A stretch of 64,000 nucleotides of DNA from Bugula neritina. Lineage: Eukaryota; Bryozoa; Gymnolaemata; Cheilostomatida; Bugulidae. Below, piece by piece: positions 42,546 through 51,541 of the stretch. The notes beneath the pieces are model-generated. The model did not search any database. It saw only the letters and a program-made list of their open reading frames with translations, and had not been told where the DNA came from. Made by a program: the position numbers and the translations under genes. Position 1 is the stretch's first letter. Every line of letters starts with the position of its first letter. The stretch spans positions 2,550,501 through 2,614,500 of the forward strand of contig OZ037772.1 in assembly GCA_964035545.1 (NCBI GenBank), written 5' to 3'.

Positions 42546-43387
42546 AAACTGACTGTTTCTCCCTGTGGCGGCGCCGATGGCCGCATGGGCTCAGGGGCGG
42601 TACTCACTGGGTTTTGTGGTGTCAGTGTTGCTATCAGCTTGGCTAGCATGTCCGTCAGTTGAGTGACTTTTGATGCTGTCGCCAACTGGGACACGGCAGC
42701 CGCGGCGGGGGTTTCCTCCCCTTGTCCCGCGGCCGTGTCTGCGCGGTCTATCTCCACTTGGCGGGAGCTTCCGCTACTTTTATGCATTTGGTTAGCTAGG
42801 AGGTAAGCTTCCCCCTCAGTCAGAGCATCTTCAACGGTGGTGACTCCCCTAGCTAGAAACTGGTGGTGGAGACCCAGATCGTCGACAGATGCTATGAAAG
42901 CGTCGAGGGTGTACTTCTCGCGGTTGACTGGGGGCAAGTCGCTGTACGCGATCTGTGCCAGCTTCATGACCGCGGCGGCATGCTCCCGCAGCGGGGTGCG
43001 GGGATCACGCCGCAACCTCTGCAATCGGGCCCTGGCATCTGTAGCAGAGAGGCCAAAGCGGGCCCGCAGAGAAGCAAAGATATTATCAATGTCTACGCCC
43101 AGCCCATAGGGCTTGGCTTTGTCCATCAATGCCATTCTAAGCTTCAACAGGGCCACCCTAGGGGGCCACTGAGCGACGTCCATTACGTCGCTAAACTCTT
43201 GGATAAATTGTTCCACCTCCTCTTCACCCGTGAAGGTGGGCGCCTTTAACCTGTAGCGGTCTTCAGCTAGTTCTCGCGGAACCCTTCGCTCTTCTACTAC
43301 ATGGTTAACAGGCATTGTCTCTACAGCATTGTCTCTACGCTCACCTTCGATTTCCGGTGGTTGAGTTCCAGCATTTTCAGTCTCCAT
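42428..43387 (-). CDS. Element B gag
   Basis: 319 residues from METENAGTQ. Capsid-like core (FTGEEEVEQFIQEFSDVM ... YSDLPPVNREKYTLDAF) and one CCHC knuckle CWECGNQGHFRRYC near residue 280. The last 118 bases overlap pol. The ATG lies 32 nt after the LTR, directly behind the primer-binding site. Confidence 0.9.
   Translation of the reverse strand: METENAGTQPPEIEGERRDNAVETMPVNHVVEERRVPRELAEDRYRLKAPTFTGEEEVEQFIQEFSDVMDVAQWPPRVALLKLRMALMDKAKPYGLGVDIDNIFASLRARFGLSATDARARLQRLRRDPRTPLREHAAAVMKLAQIAYSDLPPVNREKYTLDAFIASVDDLGLHHQFLARGVTTVEDALTEGEAYLLANQMHKSSGSSRQVEIDRADTAAGQGEETPAAAAVSQLATASKVTQLTDMLAKLIATLTPQNPVSTAPEPMRPSAPPQGETVSFCWECGNQGHFRRYCPFLNQGLNYRGPQMFPPSAGRRNL
42441..42485 (-). promoter_or_regulatory. 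-1 frameshift signal, element B
   Basis: Heptamer GTTAAAC (42,479-42,485), 5-nt spacer (42,474-42,478), arms CGGCCCGCAG (42,464-42,473) and CCGCGGGCCG (42,441-42,450) with one A-C mismatch, 13-nt loop. Confidence 0.8.
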
Positions 43388-43418
43388 CTTGGATGCACTA
43401 TCCCACCGCTGCCACCAC

Positions 43419-43724
43419 TGTTATAATTTTCAGATTTAGGGTTGATATGCTATCCAGAGAGTCTATTTATCTCGTATAGAACTGCACCAGGCTAAGTCGA
43501 GTGAACGAGTATATTTTATACACAACTATACATTATAAAAACACGATACATTATTTCTAACAAGTTACACATCTAATCTATTTCACACTCTAGCTTCGAC
43601 TGGGTTAGCAGCGGGAAACTACAATTGCTGCTAACTATCAACTACGCTAATTGGCTATCCACTGTTCCGGGTCAATTACGCGACCCTACATGTTGTGCTG
43701 CTGGTAGTTCCACGAACCACCACA
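43419..43724 (-). repeat. Element B 5' LTR
   Basis: 306 bp; followed on the minus strand by G and TGGTGGCAGCGG (primer-binding site). Confidence 0.95.
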
Positions 43725-43917
43725 ATAGTATGTCTTACCAGTGATAAAGCTGCTAGATGAAAGAGACCGTTCACTCTGTTTGTCTGGGTTTTATCTGCCT
43801 TAGCTTGTAGCTATCTCAGCTATACGGTGGCTGGTAGGGCAACTCTTAGTAACACGATAGCTCAAGTATCTGATAGGCTATTGTCATTAGCTAAACTCTC
43901 AGCGTACCACTATAACA
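43725..43917 (-). repeat. Element C 3' LTR, second part
   Basis: Continues the LTR of C after the B insertion. One base differs from 47,194-47,406 (CAGCGTA against CAGCGTG). Confidence 0.9.
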
Positions 43918-44254
43918 TGCCCCCTTCCAATAAAGGCTGGTGACCACCTGCTAAAACTAAGCATTTCAATTACATACTATTTCTAAAAGCTATAAGCTGA
44001 TGAGTACCACATGTCTGTGGGTAAACTTACTCACCTCTATATGCCAGAAACTGTAAACACAAGCTTTAACTATTTGTAATTTAGTAGTTTGCGAGTCAGT
44101 GTGTCGTTGAGTGTGTGAGTAAATAAGTAGGTGAGTAAGTTAGGTGAGTAGGTTGTTTAGTGTGTCGGTAAGTGTGTAAGTAAGTGAGTTGGGATCGGAG
44201 GATGTTCCCACCCTCTTCTCCCTCAGTCTCAGTTGCCTGAGACTGACCAGAACC

Positions 44255-45257
44255 TCAATGCAGTGCTTCGGGATTAGAAGATGTTTCCATCTTCACCTCC
44301 CCAGTCTCAGTTGCCTGAGGCTGACTAGGACTGTAGGTCGGTCTCAGACCAAGGTCTGAACCACCATGTACACCGGGGGTCTGGGGCTCTACGGCCATTG
44401 ACTCCTCCCAAGTGTCGTCCCGAGGGCGACCTGGGGTCGGCGACTCCTCTACGGCCTTTGACTCCTCCTGGTTACCACTGGGACCTTCCGCAACTGTGGT
44501 TGCAGGGTTTAGTATTGTGCTACCCAACCCTCTGGAATGCACGTTGGCCACGCTGGCCCAGTTTTCGATTGCTACTTTAATAGCCATTGAGCACTGATAC
44601 TCCTCACTGATCTCTTCCATTTGCCTGTTGAACTTTCGTTGAAGTTCTTGCTTTTCTCTATTTAATTCCTCTTTCCTTAGTGCATAAGCCTCCCCATCCA
44701 GGAAGTCGCACCCCGTCAAGCCATTCAGGAACCCTGAAACTTCACTGACAATAACATTTTTAGGCTTTAATGCATGAACATAGCTTGATGATGTAGCTAC
44801 ACCACCAGAGGCAACACTTGCATAGTTTGATTTCTGACTACCTGAAACCTTGGCTAATTTTGGTGCTGGATCTTGAAAGTCAACACCATCAACAGCCTTC
44901 CGCTTGAAGCTAGAAGGTGCGTGACTACAGTCTGAGGTTTTGTGTTCGGCTGCGACACAACACCAACTGCAATAGACTTCTCTGCAGTCCTCCACCCAAT
45001 GACCCTTCTGCCCACGCCTGTAACACTTATTATTGGGACAGTCTTGGGCAGAGTGATCCCTGAAGCATCTACAGATGGCACACCTAATTGTGCCCTTGTT
45101 GCCACATACCTCATGTGGCTTCTTAAGCTTAGCCTTATCTTCTGTATTCTTGGGCTTACCCTTTTACCGTTTCTTTATGTCTTCCTGAGGGTCCGGCTTT
45201 AGACCAAGAGTCCATGTCGGGTTCCCCTATACCTTCCTTCTCTTTCTCACTATTGCT
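44255..45257 (-). pseudogene. Element C second ORF: triple zinc-knuckle protein, one frameshift
   Basis: Starts MSNSEKEKEGIGEPDMDSW at 45,257. A one-base shift near 45,158-45,166 (AAAAGGGTAAG) ends that frame; the next frame then runs to the stop at 44,255. It contains CAICRCFRDHSAQDC, then CYRRGQKGHWVEDC (second Cys replaced by Arg) and CSWCCVAAEHKTSDC, i.e. three CCHC-like knuckles. A helical Glu/Lys/Arg-rich segment (ALRKEELNREKQELQRK) and an acidic Pro/Ser tail follow. About 330 residues in all. Function unknown; probably RNA binding. It occupies the place where pol should be. Confidence 0.65.
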
Positions 45258-45449
45258 CATTGTTTGTCTCTTTCTCTATCTATATATTGTTTTTCTCAAG
45301 TTTTCTAAAACGGTATCTATAAAAACACATTATTATTTATACCTCTGCATGTTTAGTCTATTAGGAGGTTTGCTTAGTCTCCCCCGTCTAGTATGCGTAA
45401 TTTCTCCTTGTTCAGGAGGAAATAACTTGCTGTCATTGCCATCATATAG

Positions 45450-46658
45450 TCAGCTTGCAAATCTGACTTTCCTATAACCCTTATTCCTATCACTACTCCC
45501 ACTACTTGACCTATAAGGTTTGGTCTCCCTTTCGGGGCAATCTTTAGTGGTGTGCCCTCGACAGTTACATACGAAGCACCTTACATCAGGGCAGTCCCTA
45601 ATTCTATGATCATGTTTTTTACAATGATAGCAAAGATTTCCTTCTCTTCTAGGGGAGCTAAACTTTTTAGACCTAGAATGATAGTAACCCGAATTCAGTC
45701 TATCTACGAGAGGTTTTTCATCCCTCCTCCTTCGTTGGCTTGAACAGAATTTATCCCTACTATTGTAATGTCGTTTACTATGATCATCAGAGCTATTACT
45801 AGATCCACTCGAGCTTCTACTTCTATAGTGGTCACTATTCCTAAGGCTACTTCTCAAATAAGGTCTCCACTTTATTCTAGATCTCGAAACCCTATTAACA
45901 GAATAACTGTCACAGGTGTCACTGCTACTGTTTCTAGTCTGCTTAAGAGAACTTACAGCCCCGACTTCTTGTTTGACGTCCACTATTGTCCTAGCTTCAT
46001 TTAAAAGTAGGTCTGAGTCTCTAGCTAGCTTTTTTGCTTTAAGCTTGGTATTTAAGTCGTCCCAGGATAAATCGGGTTCTTGCAATAATTGTCTCCTAGC
46101 ATTAGTATCGCGCAAGCCATTTACTGCTAAGGCAACACTAAGTCTCCTTCTAACATCCTCGGTCCCAGCACCTAAACCTAATTCTCTACTAAGTTTTTCT
46201 ACTCTCAGCAAGTATTCTCTTTCATCCTCATCAATGGCCTGTGACACTGTCACAAACCTCATTGTTTTAACATAAAAGCTATCTGACCTATCATAGTGGC
46301 CCCTAAGTAGACCTAATGCTTGCTCATAGCCTTCATTCCCATTGTTTCTCAAATCAAAGCCAAGAGATTGTAACGTGGCTCTACCATCATTGCCTATTGC
46401 GCTCAACAATGCTAACAACTTAGTCCTACCTCTAAATTTATTTACTTCTACACCCTCCACTGTCTTTTTTCCCAGATTCAAAGTAGTTAACTCTACTGTT
46501 ATCTCAAATTGAGCTAGCCAATCATTCCATGATCCTGTCACATCATTACAATTCAATTGAAGTCTTGGAAATAAATTTAAATCCATGACTTTGTTGTTAC
46601 AATTCCCTGTGCTACAAAGGTTACTACTTGTACTAGCTTGGAGCCTTGATTTACTCAT
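45450..46658 (-). CDS. Element C gag
   Basis: 402 residues. Capsid-like region (GSWNDWLAQFEITVEL ... LRGHYDRSDSFYV ... DLSWDDLNTKLKAKKLA), a basic Arg/Ser-rich segment, and two CCHC knuckles CYHCKKHDHRIRDC and CFVCNCRGHTTKDC near the C-terminus. Open from ATG to stop. It belongs to a different lineage from gag of A, B and D. Confidence 0.85.
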   Translation of the reverse strand: MSKSRLQASTSSNLCSTGNCNNKVMDLNLFPRLQLNCNDVTGSWNDWLAQFEITVELTTLNLGKKTVEGVEVNKFRGRTKLLALLSAIGNDGRATLQSLGFDLRNNGNEGYEQALGLLRGHYDRSDSFYVKTMRFVTVSQAIDEDEREYLLRVEKLSRELGLGAGTEDVRRRLSVALAVNGLRDTNARRQLLQEPDLSWDDLNTKLKAKKLARDSDLLLNEARTIVDVKQEVGAVSSLKQTRNSSSDTCDSYSVNRVSRSRIKWRPYLRSSLRNSDHYRSRSSSGSSNSSDDHSKRHYNSRDKFCSSQRRRRDEKPLVDRLNSGYYHSRSKKFSSPRREGNLCYHCKKHDHRIRDCPDVRCFVCNCRGHTTKDCPERETKPYRSSSGSSDRNKGYRKVRFAS

Positions 46659-46799
46659 GTGTTATGTCAAGATGCCAATCACAAAATATCTTAAACACTG
46701 AGTATCACTGTTTCGGTCACTTGTTGTAAATGACTGTAGTATCACAGTTGCCAGCTGTGAATCACGATATCAAATTACGATTATCACTCATTAGACTAC

Positions 46800-47055
46800 A
46801 CTAACGATAACACTACACTAACAATAACACTACACTAACAGTAACACTGCACCAACAGTAACACTGCACCAACAGTAACACTGCACCAACAGTAACACTG
46901 CACTACACTACACTACACTACACTACACTACACTACACTATACTACACTACACTACACTACACTACACTACACTACACTACACTACACTACACTACACTA
47001 CACTACACTACACTACACTACACTACACTACACTACACTACACTACACTACACCA
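46800..47055. repeat. 15-bp then (CACTA)n repeats in the leader of element C
   Basis: AACACTGCACCAACAGT-type units to about 46,895, then about 30 copies of CACTA to 47,055. Lies between primer-binding site and gag, so it is part of the transcribed leader. Confidence 0.9.
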
Positions 47056-47193
47056 CACTTATATTATTATATTATATTCAAAACACTTGCAACTGATAAT
47101 GATTAATTGAAGAAAGTACTTATCTATCATCTATAGTTGTAAGGACAGAAAAAGTTTCTCACTGGCAGGTTCGTTAAAATGCTGACTGCGCCA

Positions 47194-47406
47194 TGTTAGA
47201 TTACCACAATGTAATAGTATGTCTTACCAGTGATAAAGCTGCTAGATGAAAGAGACCGTTCACTCTGTTTGTCTGGGTTTTATCTGCCTTAGCTTGTAGC
47301 TATCTCAGCTATACGGTGGCTGGTAGGGCAACTCTTAGTAACACGATAGCTCAAGTATCTGATAGGCTATTGTCATTAGCTAAACTCTCAGCGTGCCACT
47401 ATAACA
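47194..47406 (-). repeat. Element C 5' LTR (uninterrupted)
   Basis: 213 bp, TGTTAG...TAACA. It shows the empty target of B: GTAATAGTATG without insertion. Confidence 0.95.
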
Positions 47407-47715
47407 ACTAGGTTATGTTACCAAGTTATATTACTAGTTTATGTTACCAAATTATATTACCAGGTTATTTTACCAAGTTATATTACTAGTTTATGTTATC
47501 AAGTTATATTACTAGTTTATGTTACCAAGTTATATTACTAGTTTATATCACCAAGTTATATTACTAGTTTATATTACCAAGTTATATTACTAGTTTATAT
47601 TACCAAGTTATATTACTAGTTTATGTTACCAAGTTATATTACTAGTTTATATCACCAAGTTATATTACTAGTTTATATCACCAAGTTATATTACTAGTTT
47701 ATACTGCTAGTATTC
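47407..47715. repeat. 26-bp minisatellite, about 12 copies
   Basis: Unit TTACCAAGTTATATTACTAG plus TTTATG. It continues the array that stops at 30,929, so A and C inserted into it. Confidence 0.9.
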
Positions 47716-47803
47716 AACAACTACCCTCCAGCACATCTCAACTCTGACGCAACTAAACTGACTAATCATCCGTATAGTTTATAGTTTTTGTTGAATTCTT
47801 CAG

Positions 47804-47989
47804 ACGCCGAGAACTGTGCATGTGGCTTCACCTGCGAGTGTGGTGCCTGTGTTGGGGTATGTGACCTTGACAGAGACTGTGGGAAGCTGCTGATCTGTTT
47901 GGAGAAAATATGTTATCAGCAGGCCTCACCAGATGACAGAACTGTTGTCTGGGATCTTTATCACTCTGAACTAGTAGAATGTTCTTCAG
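47804..47989 (+). CDS. Cysteine-rich exon
   Basis: Acceptor TTGAATTCTTCAG, donor TTCAG|GTTTGA. Encodes ENCACGFTCECGACVGVC, then DLDRDCGKLLICLEKICY and a Cys-poor tail VVWDLYHSEL. CxxDxxC...C...C spacing as in the minus-strand exon at 16,158. Secreted or extracellular by its cysteine content. Phase 1 exit fits the exon at 48,593. Confidence 0.6.
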
Positions 47990-48218
47990 GTTTGAATGCG
48001 AAATCTTTGTTCTAAACTCTATTAGAGTTTAAAAGTGTTGCTTTCTGTTGTACTTATATCTGTGCTGGCCAGGATTTTTGAATGATTTCTGTTATGTATT
48101 TACATAACAGAGTGTAAACTTAAAGCTGAATTTGCTTTATTTTCTACATATTTTGGTTTGCGATTTTTCAGTAGAAACGAGGCATCACACTTGGTGTGAT
48201 TATCAGCATTTTTTGCAG

Positions 48219-48303
48219 GTGCTTCTATCCGTGTACTGACAACACAGCCTGTCCTAGTGATGGACAAATCTGTCACCATGGTGTCTGTAAAGAGGGCTGT
48301 CAG
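48219..48303 (+). CDS. Cysteine-rich exon, wrong length to keep frame
   Basis: Very good acceptor (CATTTTTTGCAG) and donor (TGTCAG|GTGAGT). The frame reads CFYPCTDNTACPSDGQIC and HHGVCKEGCQ. Its 85 bp are not a multiple of 3, and in the Cys frame it fits neither neighbour's phase. Skipping it joins 47,989 to 48,593 in frame. Confidence 0.55.
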
Positions 48304-48592
48304 GTGAGTAGTCGCTATGACCTACACTGCGAGTTATTGATGACTTTCATACTATGAGTTATGACTACCTACTATAATTTATACTGCGAGTCCAAGTAGC
48401 TGCTGTAACTTATGCTGTGAGTCATGACTAACTGAAATCACTTATACTGTGAGTCATGACTAACTGATATCACTTATACTGTGAGTCAATTATCAAAAAT
48501 AGCAAAGAAGTAGAGATATGTTGTGTATGTGAGATATGTGAGGTTATTTAGTGACTAGTTCGCTATTTATAGAGTTTTGTTTCTATTAATAG

Positions 48593-48739
48593 ACTGTACT
48601 GAAGATGAACAATGTGGATCTGAGTTTACTGAATGCATATCCAACATATGCTATCAGCTTTATCCTCTCAACAATCCAGATCTTTCTTATGCTGAGCAGG
48701 ACAGACTCTTTGATGATCCGCTGGATCTACAGAATGATG
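48593..48739 (+). CDS. Cysteine-rich exon with acidic tail
   Basis: Acceptor TTCTATTAATAG, donor GATG|GTAAGT. Encodes DCTEDEQCGSEFTECISNIC, then YQLYPLNNPDLSYAEQ and an acidic end. One CxxxxxCxxxxxCxxxxC module followed by a linker. Confidence 0.6.
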
Positions 48740-49195
48740 GTAAGTTACTCTGTTAGTACACTTACTCTGTTAGTATAGTTACTCTGTTAGTATAGTTACT
48801 CTGTTAGTACAATTACTCTGTTAGTTTAGTTACTCTGTTAGTATAGTTACTCTGTTAGTACAGTTACTCTGTTAGTACAGTTACTCTGTTAGTACAGTTA
48901 CTATGTTAGTATAGTTACTCTGTTAGTATAGTTACTCTGTTAGTACAGTTACTATGTTAGTATAGTTACTCTGTTAGTATAGTTACTCTGTTAGTATAGT
49001 TACTCTGTTAGTATAGTTACTCTGTTAGTACAGTTACTATGTTAGTATAGTTACTCTGTTAGTATAGTTACTTTGTTAGTACAGCTACTCTGTTAGTATA
49101 GTTACTCTGTTAGTACAGTTACTCTGTTAGTATAGTTACTCTGTTAGTATAGTTACTCTGTTAGTATAGTTACTCTGTTAGTATAGTTACAGTAA
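48740..49195. repeat. 17-bp minisatellite, about 26 copies
   Basis: Unit TTACTCTGTTAGTATAG. It starts inside the donor region of the preceding exon. Unrelated in sequence to the large 17-bp satellite despite the same period. Confidence 0.9.
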
Positions 49196-49313
49196 AAGTT
49201 TGCTAGTCATAATAACTTGCACTGTTAGTTGCTCGACAAGTTATTCTACATCTCTTGTAGCCACAACCAAAGTGGTGTCTATATCTCCTGCTAGTGACTC
49301 GAGTAATGACTCA

Positions 49314-49744
49314 TATGTAATTGTAATTAATTACATATCTAATGTAATTGATTTTTGCAATTACTTTACAATTACATCTCAATTACTTTAAACTTTTAAA
49401 TCTTAAAATCTTAAGAAATTTATTCTTTTTTAGCATGACTACTGTTAAATAACAAGTACAGATTAAGTCAATGTAGTATAGTATCACTTTTGCGAACAAA
49501 GCACGTTCACCCCTGTCAAAATTGCCCCTGCTAGGTGGACCCTAGAGGTGAAATTGCATAACTTCCATTTGTCCTTTGTGAGAACAAAAGTAATTGTAAT
49601 TGTAATTAATTGCTTTACAATGTAGTTTTGTACTGTAATTAATTACATTTATTTCAACTGTAATTATAATTGTAATTGTAATTGACAAATTCTCATGTAA
49701 TTGTAATTAGTTACATTCACATGTAATTGACCCCAACAACCCTG
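49314..49744. mobile_element. hAT-like MITE remnant, inverted copy
   Basis: Inverted relative to 11,574-11,917: end AACCCTG followed by GTTTATTA (inverse of TAATAAAC). Contains additional ATTAC words and an internal duplication. Left end missing. Confidence 0.7.
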
Positions 49745-49819
49745 GTTTATTATGGAGCTCATACTTTTATTGTTCAAGGTCTAGATGTATTCTCCACCAT
49801 GTTTTTACTAGAAGTAAAC

Positions 49820-49878
49820 GTCACCCAGCAGCTAGATAATCAGCCATTTGTTGCTTTAAACACATGGGAACAGCACTC
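49820..49878 (+). pseudogene. Collagen C-propeptide exon fragment, inverted copy (frameshifted)
   Basis: Starts abruptly at GTCACCCAG, homologous to the last third of 7,877-8,044. Two extra T after GTTGCT shift the frame. Donor ACTC|GTAAGT is kept. Upstream sequence switches to intron sequence like 11.5 kb, so this is a rearrangement breakpoint. Confidence 0.75.
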
Positions 49879-50220
49879 GTAAGTGTTTATCTTGTATCAA
49901 CCATGACTTTCTCAGTATTATTTTAGAATATCCAAAAGTTTTTTTGTTGAGAATTGTCGCTATAGTAACATATTGGTTTCCTGTATGGATGTTGATAAGT
50001 GTTGCTATAGTAACATGTTGGTTTCCTGTATGGATTGTAGTTTGAGTATCTGGCAGAGTTTTCCTAACTCAACTTTCTTCAAATTCACTCTGAGAGAGCA
50101 AACCCAGACTGACAGGCAATAGTCACTGCCAACAGTTTATCAAATAGTCACTAGTTGCTAGTCACCAGATACTAGTCCTCTACTATGTTGCTAGTCACTT
50201 GATAATCTGAACAATCACAG

Positions 50221-50411
50221 GCCTTTTTAAAGCTGAGCAAGTTGTTGGTATGACTATTCCATTTGCTGATTGTAGATGTATAAACTCAGTGGCAGTAGAA
50301 GACGCATATGGTAGGAAGAATAAGTCAGTCATTTTATATACAGCTGGTGATAAAGAATACACAGCAACAGATAGCAGGTTCCAATATTCTGTGCTGCAGG
50401 ATGATTGCAAG
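50221..50411 (+). CDS. Collagen C-propeptide exon, inverted copy (intact)
   Basis: Acceptor ACAATCACAG, donor GCAAG|GTATGT. LFKAEQVVGMTIPFADC then RCINSVAVEDAYGRKNKS and FQYSVLQDDCK. Better preserved at its 5' end than 7,507-7,680. Confidence 0.75.
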
Positions 50412-50648
50412 GTATGTAAATCTGACCTATATACTGCAAATCTGACCTATAAAGTGTAAATCTAATTTATATGGTGTAATTTCGATCTGCACTTGAACAT
50501 GATTGCGATAGTTGCATCTTTTTTCTGTTAATATGCAATATAGCTTGCCTTTGAGTCTTTTTAATAACTACTTATGACTTCAACCCAAAAGCCACTTTGA
50601 GTGCTGTACGAGTTTAGAGTTTTGAGTTTGCCTTCTGCCATTTTGTAG

Positions 50649-50795
50649 TATGCCAAATCATCAGAAGCTCAGACAGAGATTGACACCAAGACCGCCACCC
50701 ACTTGCCTATTATTGACATTGCTCCTGGTGACATCGGGACCACCCACAAAGAGTTTGGGGTTCAGCTAGGGAGGGTGTTATGCCCCTCCCTGTGA
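50649..50795 (+). pseudogene. Collagen C-propeptide last exon, inverted copy with altered C-terminus
   Basis: Joins in frame to 50,411: YAKSSEAQTEIDTKTATHL, PIIDIAPGDIGTTHKEFGV. After VQLG a deletion of about 300 bp (relative to the 6.7-7.0 kb arm) replaces EVCFS with RVLCPSL and TGA. The final conserved Cys is displaced by one position. Confidence 0.7.
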
Positions 50796-50838
50796 CTTTA
50801 TATATTTAGAAACTGTTGTTAATTTAGTAATTCTGTTG

Positions 50839-51195
50839 GTGCATTTAACAGACGCTAGTTAGACATTCCAGCATAGCAATACATAAATAATGTAAATTTC
50901 ATAACAAAATCACTCAGCCATACGCAACTATCTGATGCGCGTAGCTTGCACTACGTGAAACAATATTGTAGTCAATAAAATGAATATATAAGTTTATTAT
51001 TATATCCGAAATTGTATCAGTACCAAATATAAATACTCTACTTTTCAAAATATTGAGTCCTTTTGATTAATTTTTTAATCGTAGAAACTAAACATATATA
51101 TATAATAAATATATATATATATATATAATGTATGCTGATTGTCAATCTAGTTGGAGTTCCAGCAAAGTAAAGTGCTCGATATCACAGAGCTAATA
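50839..51195. other. AT-rich, no feature
   Basis: Homology with the 6.6-kb arm stops near 50,838. A short TA run lies at 51,103-51,127. Confidence 0.5.
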
Positions 51196-51247
51196 TAATG
51201 TAGTGTGTTCAGATTGTTAATGATACATATATATTTTATTTAAAAAA

Positions 51248-51300
51248 TCTTACACGACTATATAGTTTCGTGCAGTAAACTGCACTCCTCAGGTGTTAGA
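51248..51300 (-). ncRNA. Type I hammerhead ribozyme with minimal stem III
   Basis: On the minus strand: stem I strand TCTAACAC, core CTGAGGA (51,286-51,292), stem II GTGCAG/CTGCAC (6 bp) with loop TTTA, core GAAA (51,266-51,269), stem III CTATATAG (4 bp, self-complementary, no loop to speak of), then TC with cleavage expected between 51,256 and 51,255, then stem I strand GTGTAAGA (7 of 8 pairs). All invariant core bases are present. Such short-stem-III hammerheads are known from Penelope-like elements and may act as dimers. Confidence 0.85.
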
Positions 51301-51541
51301 CTAAAAATAAATAAAATCTATGAAGCATACCGATTATTCAAATTTTTACATAAAGAAAATTATCATGCTAAACACAACGTAAAACGAAATGCAAACATAG
51401 TAGTGGATTTGGTGTTATCTATTAATTAATTAAATTAATTAACTTGCTCTTTTTCTAAAGGATTAAACTATAAAAGCTAGATGTTTGATGGAAAGGCTAA
51501 TTTATAATAGGTAGTACTATGGTTGAGAGTTGTTAGTATTG

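Larger units (their letters stand above)
36222..43724 (-). mobile_element. Ty3/Gypsy element B, complete and apparently intact
   Basis: Minus strand, 7.5 kb. The 306-bp LTRs (36,222-36,527 and 43,419-43,724) look identical. Target duplication ATAG inside the LTR of C. Primer-binding site TGGTGGCAGCGGTGGGAT, purine tract GGTGGGGGCGG. Gag, pol and ORF3 are all open. A very recent insertion and the only candidate active element here. Confidence 0.95.
36198..47406 (-). mobile_element. LTR element C (gag plus zinc-knuckle ORF, no pol), split by B
   Basis: 213-bp LTRs: right copy 47,194-47,406; left copy is 36,198-36,221 plus 43,725-43,917, interrupted by B. Target duplication ACTAG at 36,193-36,197 and 47,407-47,411. 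On the minus strand the primer-binding site TGGCGCAGTCAGC follows the 5' LTR directly and the purine tract GGAAGGGGGCA precedes the 3' LTR. The interior holds gag and a second zinc-knuckle ORF only. It landed 10 bp from the end of A. Confidence 0.9.

Noticed and set aside
47407-49195. CRISPR-like regular repeats
   Set aside because: Units are adjacent without unique spacers, in a eukaryotic context; ordinary minisatellites.
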